DNA from: Opimibacter sp041746735
Lineage (GTDB): Bacteria; Bacteroidota; Bacteroidia; Chitinophagales; Saprospiraceae
Assembly (NCBI GenBank): GCA_041746735.1
Contig: JBGTGP010000031.1
Span: forward strand, 1 to 64,000
Length of the DNA stretch: 64,000 nt
Direction of reading: 5' to 3'
Under the pieces are notes generated by a model. That model ran no database searches, was not told the origin of the DNA, and saw only the letters and a list, made by a program, of their open reading frames with translations. This document shows positions 37,701 to 45,911 of the stretch, one piece after another. Each line of letters begins with the position of its first letter. The first letter of the stretch is position 1. The position numbers and the translations under genes were made by a program.

Positions 37701-38334
37701 GCCGACTGTACCTATTCCGACGTCACCTGCTCCTATTTCTACGCCGCCTGTAGAAGGGAATGTCTTTGAATTTAACCGATGGCATGCGCAGCAGATCCTG
37801 GCGTGTATCGATGGTGGATTTGTTTCCGTCGTCGCCAAGTTTGGTGCGCGCCAACAACTCGAATCCATTGTGCGGGGTGATCAGGTGATAGAGGTGGATC
37901 CCGGTACGTCGCTCATCCGTATCCTGCCGTTGATGTCACATATCTGTCAGGCGGCCAGGCAGGCTGGTGGCAGCAATATCCTGATCGGCAGTTTTATCCG
38001 GAAGCGAACCGAAGGGAAGGCCTGTACGGGCCATTGTGCGGGGAGATGTATAGATATCAATGTGAAAGGGGGAGATTTTGGTTTACCCGTTGCCACTGCC
38101 ATGGTCGTGCAGATCTTGACGTCATTGGTGCATCACGATGCGAGATACAAGAAAGGACTGGGTTTTGGTCTGCCCATACAGGGTGATTTTTTCACGGATC
38201 GCAGTCTCAAGTTGTTTTCAAGTGTCTCACCATCCCATATCCGGAATACGGAGGTACGTGACCTCATCAGTAAGCTTGGCATCGTCTTTCCCGACAATCC
38301 CAACCATCTGCATATACAGTGTGGGTGGACCTGA
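34786..38334 (+). CDS. Multi-enzyme peptidoglycan hydrolase: amidase, SleB-like and M15-like domains with peptidoglycan-binding repeats
   Basis: 1182 residues, no signal peptide. Domains: a PG-binding-like helical unit (about 40-115); an N-acetylmuramoyl-L-alanine amidase (about 150-330) with H201, H291 and D301 in the AHF, AHR and NDPGPD motifs as the zinc set; a PG-binding unit (about 385-465, LNAHFGQKLGWD); a SleB-like cell-wall hydrolase (about 500-640) with E in GEAGGRDD; an acidic linker (about 720-820) with YETP motifs; a second PG-binding unit (about 890-965, LNQKFGRLLGWD); and an M15-type peptidase (about 995-1182) with H1083, D1090 and HLH at 1174-1176. These would cut amide bonds, glycan strands and cross-linking peptides respectively. 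The lack of an export signal suggests release by lysis or a dedicated device. Confidence 0.82.
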   Translation: MRSPFTDNLEEQLQGSDIPVDTGPVIDPFAPFPEEEHIHPDDPQFQAEVPLSRRNRMHWAREALNRVEGQSLSVGSDAADASFREALHAFQTKAGLPLTQTINAQTERRLLEADAVARLESLPLVQRAIQRTRLEILLFNARTRIEDWTHRAIVEKKEITSQYRHPLALFAFVLHQMAFRRKNRTTGQYSHPENYLKVGAHFCIMQDGRIVQLHPVSRMIWHAQGLSSLSVSVEFEGNFPNIRGRVWTPKGVTQDDPTFGKVIPTPAQVDSGRFLASYLQAVLGTNKIYAHRQSSASRENDPGPDIWYNVGEWAIANLGYAGDSTSSVVGTGKAIPAEWRNWGNRIELQQEMTDVAFESEDSGLSGPDDEEDWVGTVEHENIDVEKAVRLNAHFGQKLGWDSFRYQINDLVLPYSGYSNVSLGDEAFAVAVSGWQRQQGFSVRDCDGIIGPKTWDVMRALLVPDDTRQPDSPSAPLVVGELGVIRIDTSVAELRKSFPEYRFTQDDALWLARFVEGEAGGRDDRENHAVFWAMVNRFGMRRHLVSEWTSFGAFLRRYSTTLQPFVRTKAVADRVLRNNKINPVKHSVVRGVTYYPGTSTLLVQYERHIKLQEKKWEAFPQIVRDMVLRLMRGNIPNPGIGIATHFASTRVLLIDERKKNNITGNFSDSEWRQYTLDYAKRNNRIWIGDVPNLDQRRNAFFIQPGLKNVPPAAVRIESPASMQEVFQFEVDDGDDFILEGNDLFDPSEELWTPFEQESSDPHEVEYETPAILAETASAEIEYDPESLHHDHEGLWENEDHTAYDESESLYETPGVDDAPITEEFFGLTQILKSAASSAQKIYQGLQQRGQPMTPGPPPAQVVQPTPAAPSSPDTPFVSTSPSVTPGASTRNYAKIIELNQKFGRLLGWDDRIHDINDLLLPYSGQQHVSLGGEAFVDALIGWQKNHGLTGAAADGILGPDTWRRMEPLLPASQPTVPIPTSPAPISTPPVEGNVFEFNRWHAQQILACIDGGFVSVVAKFGARQQLESIVRGDQVIEVDPGTSLIRILPLMSHICQAARQAGGSNILIGSFIRKRTEGKACTGHCAGRCIDINVKGGDFGLPVATAMVVQILTSLVHHDARYKKGLGFGLPIQGDFFTDRSLKLFSSVSPSHIRNTEVRDLISKLGIVFPDNPNHLHIQCGWT

Positions 38335-38538
38335 AAAGGGGGGGATTGGAATTGTACTTGCTGCTTTTTTACCCTGCCCCCTAAAGGGGGGGGTATGGGC
38401 ATATCTGCGCTCCATCCGGATTTCAGCAAAATATTTAATTTTATGGCTTTGGCCCCGGCGTCTCCATTTTCGTCATGACATAAACAACGGGAGCAGGTCA
38501 TTTGGACCGGGCAGGCCCCGGGAGGGGAGTTGCCCGTA

Positions 38539-38568
38539 CTTACGTACGTAAACGTATATATACGTAAG
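38539..38568. repeat. Nested palindromes TTACGTACGTAA and ACGTATATATACGT
   Basis: TTACGTACGTAA (38540-38551) and ACGTATATATACGT (38552-38565) lie next to each other, and CTTACGTA (38539-38546) pairs with TACGTAAG (38561-38568). A 12-base ACGTACGT-core palindrome also lies at 28402. Operator or hairpin are both possible. Confidence 0.7.
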
Positions 38569-38649
38569 CGTGCGGATGTTATATACACCTGCATCTGGAT
38601 GAGTTATGGCGTCTATACAGCCTGGTGGGGGTAGATAGGCGTAGAGGAA

Positions 38650-38711
38650 GGGTGGGGGAGTTGCGGGTATAAACGAGTTATGCCCCACCCTGAATGCGTA
38701 GCTCAATGTTA
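38650..38711. repeat. Imperfect palindromes at the left edge of the defence island
   Basis: GGGTGGGG (38650-38657) pairs with CCCCACCC (38683-38690). TATAAACGAGTTATGC (38668-38683) pairs imperfectly with GCGTAGCTCAATGTTA (38696-38711), 10 of 16 positions plus wobbles. The end CAATGTTA (38704-38711) is the exact reverse complement of TAACATTG at 46027-46034, at the right edge. Confidence 0.5.
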
Positions 38712-39028
38712 GAAATCTAATAGCATGAGAATGATGGAAATGATGCTCATTAATTAATGCTGATGCTTGTAGTTTTCTTTTGTCTATCTCAAGCGGAAAA
38801 CGTGGGTCAGATTGTTCCGAAAAACCAGCAAAGTTCAGATTTTATGGTTTGGACGACTGGTTTTGGAAGATTGGCCTCAAAATTGACGTATTTTAGGTCG
38901 AAGATCCATATCTAATCGCTTGATTTACAGTTGTAAATGTCAAAAATGACTATAACTTGTTAAAAATCAATCGAAGAGATACGCTTCTTTGAGGTCAAAT
39001 TTTTCAACCAGCTAGGCGTTTTTTATTT

Positions 39029-40021
39029 ATGGCTAAGGCAGAGCAAATCATTGAATTATTGAAAAGCCACATTGAGGGCGATGAGAGTAGGTTTTACTCT
39101 ATCGCCATGCAAGTCGCGGCTCATGAGGCGCAACAAGGTCACGATAAGCTTGCCCAGGAATTAAAATCTTTAATCGATAAGGCAAAAGAAAAGAAGGCAA
39201 TTGTCCAGTCCAAATCATCGATAATCAATATTATTCAGCCAAAGGGCGAACTTGCCAATCTTCTAACAGCCGAATATACCGACACCAGATTCTCAGAACT
39301 GACCTTCTCTTCAAATTTGTCTGTCCGGTTCTCTAGGATCATTCTAGAACAAAGGAAATTTTCAACTCTAGCTAAATATGGATTAAAGCCACGCCGTAAA
39401 ATTTTACTATTTGGCCCTCCAGGTACAGGCAAAACCGTAACCGCTTCAGCACTTGCGGGTGAATTGCGTCTGCCTTTATTCACGATAAGACTTGATGGAT
39501 TGATAACAAAATACATGGGTGAAACAGCAAGTAAACTAAGGCAGATTTTTGATACGATGAAAATCACGCGTGCTATTTATTTGTTTGACGAATTTGACGC
39601 CATCGGAGGAGATAGAAGTTTTACAAATGATGTTGGTGAAATTCGAAGAGTACTGAATTCATTTCTTCAGTTCATGGAGCAGGACGCTTCTGACAGCATT
39701 ATTATTGCAGCAACGAACTATGTGCAATTGCTAGACAATGCTTTATTCAGAAGGTTTGATGATATCATTACTTACGAATTACCAGACCAGGACCAGATTA
39801 AGAACATTATTAAGAATAAGCTTGCAACTTTCACATTAGGAAAGATCCGTTGGACTAAAATTAACGAGATCGCTGAAGGCCTTAGTCATGCAGAAATTAC
39901 AAGAAGTTGTGACGAGGCTGCTAAACAATCAATTTTACATGATATGGATTATATCAGCGAAGAAGAGTTATTAATAGCATTGTTGGAAAGAAAACATTCC
40001 AATACACGAAGTATTAAGTAA
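39029..40021 (+). CDS. AAA+ ATPase
   Basis: 330 residues. The helical N-terminus (about 1-70) is followed by a classic AAA+ core: Walker A GPPGTGKT with K135, Walker B LFDEFDAIG with D187/E188, sensor 1 AATNY and an arginine-finger region NALFRRFD. This resembles the FtsH/ClpX-type ATPase core often fused or paired with proteases. It is AT-rich like the rest of the island and starts 17 bases before the subtilase gene. It may unfold or present a substrate to the protease; AAA/S8 pairs recur in defence islands to my recollection, but the mechanism is not shown here. Confidence 0.85.
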   Translation: MAKAEQIIELLKSHIEGDESRFYSIAMQVAAHEAQQGHDKLAQELKSLIDKAKEKKAIVQSKSSIINIIQPKGELANLLTAEYTDTRFSELTFSSNLSVRFSRIILEQRKFSTLAKYGLKPRRKILLFGPPGTGKTVTASALAGELRLPLFTIRLDGLITKYMGETASKLRQIFDTMKITRAIYLFDEFDAIGGDRSFTNDVGEIRRVLNSFLQFMEQDASDSIIIAATNYVQLLDNALFRRFDDIITYELPDQDQIKNIIKNKLATFTLGKIRWTKINEIAEGLSHAEITRSCDEAAKQSILHDMDYISEEELLIALLERKHSNTRSIK

Positions 40022-40038
40022 TAAAACGGTCTTCTAAA

Positions 40039-42546
40039 ATGCCCCCACGTAAAAATTTGGAGCATATAACACTCCCTTCAGAAATTAGACGTAGCGATTA
40101 CACTCCTGTTTCTAGTTATTTTGGTGACGACAGACCAAAACCTACAGCCAGGCAAAACAGATATTTGCATGCCAACAAATTAAAAGATGATCTTGATAGA
40201 GCTATACAAGCGAGAGCTGAAAAACGTGTTGAATTAATCAGACTAGTAGAGTCCATTCCAATAGAGTCATTGCCTTTCCCGAATGGAATTTGCCTTGATG
40301 TAGAAGGCGCTGATCACTTGCAATTAAATGTTGAAAAGTTAGAGGACAGGAGGGGAAAAACACCGATTGAGGTTCTAAACATCAGAGTCGTTGATGGTAA
40401 AATTAGAGCTACTATCTTTATTCCTGATCGAAAACTTGATTCAGTTCAAAAGAAGATTAGTAAGTATGGCGAGGAAGCAAGAGACACTTCGGGGACAAAA
40501 GATTTCACTATTTCGGTTGATTCCATTGAGGCGATGAAAATTGCTGAATTGGATTCGTTCTGGATGGACGAAACTCCAATGCCAACAGAGTTAAATCAAA
40601 TTCATATATGGGAAGCATGGGTGAGAAGAGGTCAAGTGAGTTTGCTGCAACACAATGCTGATAAGTATGGCATTCGAATATCAAATCACAGTTTAAAATT
40701 TCAGGAGTGTGAAATTTGCTTGATTTCCTGCACGCTCAACCAACTCGCCTTATTGCAAATAATGGAAATGCCTTTAGTTGGTTATGGTTTCAGAGAACCA
40801 ACACCTGGTTTTTTTATTGACTTAAAACCATATGAACAAACTGAGTGGCTAGATAATTTGATTCAAAGAATAACATATCCTGACAATTCCTCTCCTGCAG
40901 TTTGTATTCTTGATACCGGTGTTAGGCAGACACATCACTTATTATCAGGTGCACTGCACCAAAGTGACTGTGACGCCTATGAACCTGGCTGGACGCCTGA
41001 CGATCATGATGGGCATGGAACTCAAATGGCCGGTTTAGCGCTGATGGGCGATTTAAGCCATCACCTTTCAACAAATGAAAGGATATCGCTTAACCACAGA
41101 CTCGAATCGGTGAAAATATTGCCCCCCAATGGCGAAAATGCTGAGGAAATGTACGGCGTGATTACAGAAGAGTGCGTAAACCGTGCAATTGTCAATGGTG
41201 TTGGACGGAAAAGGGTCTTTTGTCTTGCAGTAACACATGAAGCAAAATTCTCTGATGGCAAACCGAGTAGCTGGTCTTCTACCATTGATAAGATATGTGC
41301 CGGAGTAACATCCGACTTTGAAATTGACGATGATAGAAAGCAATTGTTTTTTCTTTCTGTTGGAAACATTAGAGGTTTACTGAATCATGGTGATTATCCT
41401 TCAAGGAATGATCGTGAACGTGCCGAGAACCCTTCCCAATCCTGGAACGGGGTATCTGTTGGAGCAATTTCAGAGAAAGCATTTTCCGAAGATCAAAAGT
41501 TAAATGGTTGGGAAATTGTAGCTCCCCCAGGACAAATTTCTCCAACCAGTAGGACGAGCATAAACTGGTTAGAAAAGGATTGGCCAATTAAGCCTGAAAT
41601 TGTGTTTGAAGGAGGAAACAGGATTACAGATGGCTCGTTTGTATCAGATGATCCAGATTTAAGCCTTTTAACAACAGGGCATTCAATTCCCCTAGCCTTA
41701 AATCGAGATACAAGTGCTGCCACTGCCCAAGCAGCCAGGATGGCTGCAATTTTGCAAGCAAAATATCCTAGTTATTGGCCGGAGACCATCCGCGGCTTGA
41801 TGATTCATAGTGCGACCTGGAATAATTCAATGTTGGGAGGATCATCCCTTTCAAGCTTAAGGTCTCAAGAAAAAGAGAACCTTTTAAGAAGATATGGATG
41901 GGGACAGCCAGATTTAGATTTGGCAATGTTTAGTGCATCAAACCGAGCCTGTATGATCTCGCAGCATACTATTCAACCTTTTAATCGAGAAGAAGATGAC
42001 GGATATACTGGATACAATGAAATCAATATACATTCACTTCCTTGGCCAGTTGAATACTTGGCGGAATTTAGTGACGTTCGAATTCAATTGAGAGTGACAT
42101 TGTCCTATTTCATTGAACCAAGTCCATCCAAAAGATTACCTATACAGAAATTTTCATATGCTTCACATGGACTCCGTTTTGACTTGCAAAGACCCCTTGA
42201 AGCCGATGAAACTTTCTTAAAGAGAGTCAATAAAAAGGCTCGAACTGAAGGTGAAAAGTTCGAGACTACAGATACAACAACTAATTGGGTATTAGGTCCT
42301 CAAGCAAGAGATAAAGGTTGCATTATTTCTGATATTTGGAGAGGGACAGCTGCACAGCTTCAAAACCAAGGAATGATAATCATTAAACCTGAAGGAGGCT
42401 GGTGGAGATTTAGAAAACACCTTGAAAGGTATAACACTAAATGCAGATATTCCTTGATCGTTTCGGTTGAAATGGATAATGAGGATGTTGACATATACAC
42501 CCAAATTAAGAACATGATCAGGGTTCAAACCCAAATCAGTGTTTAA
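40039..42546 (+). CDS. S8-family subtilase paired with the AAA+ ATPase
   Basis: 835 residues. The S8 catalytic triad is intact: D292 in CILDTGVR, H326 in DDHDGHGTQMAG and S559 in RDTSAATAQAAR. A 280-residue N-terminal extension precedes the protease domain, and about 200 residues follow it. No signal peptide or prodomain of the usual exported type is seen, so it should act in the cytoplasm, together with the ATPase 17 bases upstream. A role in cutting cell or phage proteins on infection is an inference. The gene is AT-rich and followed after 37 bases by the methyltransferase. Confidence 0.85.
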   Translation: MPPRKNLEHITLPSEIRRSDYTPVSSYFGDDRPKPTARQNRYLHANKLKDDLDRAIQARAEKRVELIRLVESIPIESLPFPNGICLDVEGADHLQLNVEKLEDRRGKTPIEVLNIRVVDGKIRATIFIPDRKLDSVQKKISKYGEEARDTSGTKDFTISVDSIEAMKIAELDSFWMDETPMPTELNQIHIWEAWVRRGQVSLLQHNADKYGIRISNHSLKFQECEICLISCTLNQLALLQIMEMPLVGYGFREPTPGFFIDLKPYEQTEWLDNLIQRITYPDNSSPAVCILDTGVRQTHHLLSGALHQSDCDAYEPGWTPDDHDGHGTQMAGLALMGDLSHHLSTNERISLNHRLESVKILPPNGENAEEMYGVITEECVNRAIVNGVGRKRVFCLAVTHEAKFSDGKPSSWSSTIDKICAGVTSDFEIDDDRKQLFFLSVGNIRGLLNHGDYPSRNDRERAENPSQSWNGVSVGAISEKAFSEDQKLNGWEIVAPPGQISPTSRTSINWLEKDWPIKPEIVFEGGNRITDGSFVSDDPDLSLLTTGHSIPLALNRDTSAATAQAARMAAILQAKYPSYWPETIRGLMIHSATWNNSMLGGSSLSSLRSQEKENLLRRYGWGQPDLDLAMFSASNRACMISQHTIQPFNREEDDGYTGYNEINIHSLPWPVEYLAEFSDVRIQLRVTLSYFIEPSPSKRLPIQKFSYASHGLRFDLQRPLEADETFLKRVNKKARTEGEKFETTDTTTNWVLGPQARDKGCIISDIWRGTAAQLQNQGMIIIKPEGGWWRFRKHLERYNTKCRYSLIVSVEMDNEDVDIYTQIKNMIRVQTQISV

Positions 42547-42583
42547 TTAATTCAGTCGTGGAAAACCAGAGATCAATAACAAG

Positions 42584-44068
42584 ATGCTTGCCAGTAGATT
42601 AGAAAATACGAGACTTAGTTTATCGGCCTCTGTAGGACGAGATAAAAAAAATGCACTAGGACAGTTCCTTACCCCAAATGCAATAGCTCAGTTTATGGCC
42701 AGTTTGTTTCATTTGGATGACTACAGTGACGCCAAGATCTTAGATGCTGGCGCAGGAATTGGATCGCTGACAGCTGCCCTGCTAGACAGAATAATTGAAG
42801 TTGATATTCGAAAGGCTGAAGTATTTGCATTTGAGTTTGACAATGAAATTCTGCCCCATCTGCAGCAAACACTTAAGGAGTATTCAGCAAGATTTGCTAA
42901 GAGTAAGAAGCAGCTTAAAACTCACCTCTTCCATCAGGATTATATTGAGTACAGTTCTTTGAATTTCATTTCCGATTGGCATAAGCCTGTCGATTTTGCA
43001 ATTCTAAATCCCCCATACGGAAAAATTAATAGTAACTCCCGATATCGTTCAATTTTGAGAGAATCCGGCATAGAGACGGTCAACCTTTACACCGCCTTCG
43101 TCGCATTGGCCGTCAAGCATCTTGGATTTGGGGGGCAACTTGTAGCTATCATTCCACGAAGTTTTTGCAATGGACCATATTACAAACCATTTCGGGAATT
43201 GTTACTCAGCAATGCAAGTCTTGAGTATATCCATCTCTTTGATTCACGTAAAAAGGCCTTCAAAGAAGATGGTGTACTTCAAGAAAATATTATAATTCAT
43301 ATTATAAAAGGCAAGAAACAATCCCAGAAGGTTGTTATATCCACCTCTCATGGGATTGATTTTAGCCAGATTCAAAAGCAAGAATTTCCTTTTAGTCAGA
43401 TTGTATCACCACATGATGATGATAAATTCATTCATATACCCAATGAGGGCTTAGACGTTCAGTCTATTTCGCCAAAGCACATTGTTTGTTCATTAGAGAA
43501 GGTAGGGGTTAATGTTTCGACAGGTCCCGTTGTAGATTTTAGGATGAAAGAGTACTTATTAAAAGACCCATCCAGATCGAGTGTGCCACTTTTATATCCA
43601 GCCCATTTTGATGGATGGAAGATTAGGTATCCAATACCTAATTTCAAAAAATATAATGCACTAGTTTTAAATGAAGTTACTTCAAGATGGCTTTTTCCTA
43701 ATGGATTCTATACGGTTGTAAGGAGATTTTCTTCCAAAGAAGAAAAAAGGAGAGTTGTTGCCTGTGTTTTGCGACCAGAGGATATTAAAACAAAGTTAGT
43801 TGGATTAGAAAATCATTTGAATGTGTTCCATGCTAACCGGAAAGGTCTGTCCGAGGAAATGGCATATGGCCTCGCAGCATTTTTAAATTCTAAATACGTT
43901 GATAATGTATTTAGGACATTCAGTGGCCATACACAGGTAAATGTAACCGATTTAAGGAAGATAAAATACCCTAATAAAAGAGCACTATTAACACTTGGCA
44001 AATGGGCAATGTCACAAAAAGTATTTGATTATACAGCAATAGATAAAAGGGTAGAAACATTATTATGA
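42584..44068 (+). CDS. Type II N6-adenine DNA methyltransferase (PstI/BsuBI type)
   Basis: 494 residues. The start region KNALGQFLTPNAIAQFMASLF and the SAM-binding DAGAGIGSLTAALLD motif lead to the catalytic N142-P-P-Y in FAILNPPYG, which is the N6-adenine (gamma-type) motif. The C-terminal half (about 280-494) should be the target-recognition part. It overlaps the restriction enzyme gene by four bases (ATGA). The partner endonuclease type suggests that the site is CTGCAG, as in PstI and BsuBI, but isoschizomer specificity is an inference. Confidence 0.9.
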   Translation: MLASRLENTRLSLSASVGRDKKNALGQFLTPNAIAQFMASLFHLDDYSDAKILDAGAGIGSLTAALLDRIIEVDIRKAEVFAFEFDNEILPHLQQTLKEYSARFAKSKKQLKTHLFHQDYIEYSSLNFISDWHKPVDFAILNPPYGKINSNSRYRSILRESGIETVNLYTAFVALAVKHLGFGGQLVAIIPRSFCNGPYYKPFRELLLSNASLEYIHLFDSRKKAFKEDGVLQENIIIHIIKGKKQSQKVVISTSHGIDFSQIQKQEFPFSQIVSPHDDDKFIHIPNEGLDVQSISPKHIVCSLEKVGVNVSTGPVVDFRMKEYLLKDPSRSSVPLLYPAHFDGWKIRYPIPNFKKYNALVLNEVTSRWLFPNGFYTVVRRFSSKEEKRRVVACVLRPEDIKTKLVGLENHLNVFHANRKGLSEEMAYGLAAFLNSKYVDNVFRTFSGHTQVNVTDLRKIKYPNKRALLTLGKWAMSQKVFDYTAIDKRVETLL

Positions 44069-45003
44069 GTAAGATCGATGAAGCATTAGATATTCTAGTC
44101 CAATTGGATTTTCCAAGAGGGCAACATAACGAACGATCAGCCTTATGCTTATTGGCGCTTCTCGATCTTAAAGAGGAAGATAGTTGGAATCAATGTTCAA
44201 ACCCATTAATTGGGATTACTCCAATTATGAACTTTGCCAGAGACCAATATGGCAAGGATTATAAGCCTAACACGCGAGAAACATTCCGAAGGCAAACAAT
44301 GCATCAATTTGTTGATGCTGGAATCGCCATAATAAACCCTGATGATCCATCTCGCCCGACGAACTCCCCAAGAACTGTATATCAAATTGATCCAGGGATA
44401 AGAATGGTGCTTGTATGTTACGGCATCAAAGAATGGCATGAATTGCTCCCTATTTACTTGCAAAAGCAAAAATCATTGGCAGCGAGGTATGCCAAAGTTA
44501 GAGAAATGGCACAAGTTGCTGTATCGGTTGGTGATGATGAAGTCATTTATTTTAGTCATGGAAACCATAGCCAACTCATTGGTCAGGTTATCAATGAATT
44601 TGCGCCAAGGTATGTCCCTGGGGCAGTCCTTATTTATGCTGGAGATACGGGGAGAAAATTCGGTTATTTTAACGAAAGGTTACTTCTTGAATTAGGTGTA
44701 AAGGTCAATGAACATGGGCAAATGCCAGATGTCATTCTATTCTATAAAGCAAAAGGTTGGCTAATATTAGTTGAAGCTGTTACAAGCCATGGTCCAGTTG
44801 ACGGCAAGAGGCATGAGGAACTCGCAGAATTGTTTAAGGATGCAAAAGCGGGCTTGGTTTATGTGACTGCATTTTTATCAAAATCAGCGATGGCCAAGTA
44901 TGTTACAGAAATTGCTTGGGAAACTGAAGTGTGGGTAGCTGAAGCACCTACACATCTCATTCATTTTAACGGTGTTAGATTTTTGGGGCCATATGAAGGG
45001 TAA
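44065..45003 (+). CDS. Type II restriction endonuclease of the BsuBI/PstI family
   Basis: 312 residues. The N-terminus (about 1-130) is helical, with NSPRTVYQI. The C-terminal nuclease domain carries a PD...E-x-V core: D222 in MPDVILFY and E237 in LVEAVTSHGPV, followed by K/H residues, which is the hallmark of the BsuBI/PstI family. It should cut double-stranded DNA at CTGCAG sites that lack the methyl group set by the methyltransferase upstream. The two genes overlap, which is normal for such pairs. Base composition is AT-rich. Confidence 0.9.
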   Translation: MSKIDEALDILVQLDFPRGQHNERSALCLLALLDLKEEDSWNQCSNPLIGITPIMNFARDQYGKDYKPNTRETFRRQTMHQFVDAGIAIINPDDPSRPTNSPRTVYQIDPGIRMVLVCYGIKEWHELLPIYLQKQKSLAARYAKVREMAQVAVSVGDDEVIYFSHGNHSQLIGQVINEFAPRYVPGAVLIYAGDTGRKFGYFNERLLLELGVKVNEHGQMPDVILFYKAKGWLILVEAVTSHGPVDGKRHEELAELFKDAKAGLVYVTAFLSKSAMAKYVTEIAWETEVWVAEAPTHLIHFNGVRFLGPYEG

Positions 45004-45017
45004 AAGTAAATTCCAAA

Positions 45018-45911
45018 ATGATTAATACATCTTTGAAATTAATATCTACTCCTAAAGCGGAATTCCTTCAACATTGTTTTGAATCTAATATTGAACGAGG
45101 ATTTAAACATGGTCTCTCTGATCAAGGAGCGTTCAGCCAGGCAATGATGAATTTGAATAGCTTTTGTAGCATGATAAGTCATTTTGAATTTTATAAAAGT
45201 GACAATGTAATTATTAGTTTGAGAAAGGCACCTTTTAAATTTAATACATTTAAGTACGAAAAGATATACGCAATTGATCAAACTGGACTTTCATATGGCT
45301 TTTTATGCGGCCCAGCCGAGCCTGATGAGCATGAAGTTTATCTAAATGATGTAACGGCAGGATCTAGATTCAAGAAAATTATTAGATCAACTGAATACTA
45401 TGGGTATGATCCAAGAAGTGAGTTTAAAAACTACACATTCAAATATGATTTAGCACCTGGTTATTTTAATACTCAGTTTGGGGGTCCAGGCAATCTTACA
45501 CCTGCATTTATTCGTGACAATATCTGTCCTTTGTACCCAAAAAGGAAAGACATGTTTTCTCAAGAATACTTCGATTTTTACAAGAGTAGCAACACAAATG
45601 ATAGATCGATGAATGGTGATATTATAGTACGTACCAATAATGGTAGCTATTACCTGCCAATTATAGCATTACTAAAGGAACACATGAACGATCAGGATTC
45701 CAAATTAGCTTTTTCTGTGGGTACTGATTTGTACGCTGATCCCGCCACCAAAGTGTACAATGGGGAACCGACTTATTTTGGTTTTAATGCAAGTTATCTT
45801 TGGAGGCAAGGCAAATACAATTGTTCCAGATATTGGAAGGGCACTATATCTTTTGAGAAATTTGAGGTCCTGAACATGGAAATTACCCAAGAGAAGGAAT
45901 ACGATGACTAA
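45018..45911 (+). CDS. Unknown protein of the defence island
   Basis: 297 residues starting MINTSLKLISTPKAEF, mixed alpha/beta and rich in Tyr, Phe and Lys (for example STEYYGYDPRSEF). No signal peptide and no motif I know. It starts 14 bases after the restriction enzyme and is on the same strand with the same low GC content, so it likely belongs to the same transcript. A small broken ORF overlaps its stop codon. I cannot name a function. Confidence 0.6.
   Translation: MINTSLKLISTPKAEFLQHCFESNIERGFKHGLSDQGAFSQAMMNLNSFCSMISHFEFYKSDNVIISLRKAPFKFNTFKYEKIYAIDQTGLSYGFLCGPAEPDEHEVYLNDVTAGSRFKKIIRSTEYYGYDPRSEFKNYTFKYDLAPGYFNTQFGGPGNLTPAFIRDNICPLYPKRKDMFSQEYFDFYKSSNTNDRSMNGDIIVRTNNGSYYLPIIALLKEHMNDQDSKLAFSVGTDLYADPATKVYNGEPTYFGFNASYLWRQGKYNCSRYWKGTISFEKFEVLNMEITQEKEYDD

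Larger units (their letters stand above)
38335..39028. other. Gap between the muralytic cluster and the defence island
   Basis: About 690 bases without a gene. It holds a GC hairpin (CCCCC/GGGGG at 38377-38393), nested palindromes at 38539-38568, an imperfect palindrome at 38668-38711, and then an AT-rich leader (38760-39025) for the AAA+ gene. The base composition drops clearly at about 38700. Confidence 0.6.

Noticed and set aside
29054..38334. Full contractile injection system
   Set aside because: No sheath, tube, baseplate, spike or AAA+ loader protein is recognisable within the cluster; the link to such a device is only a hypothesis.
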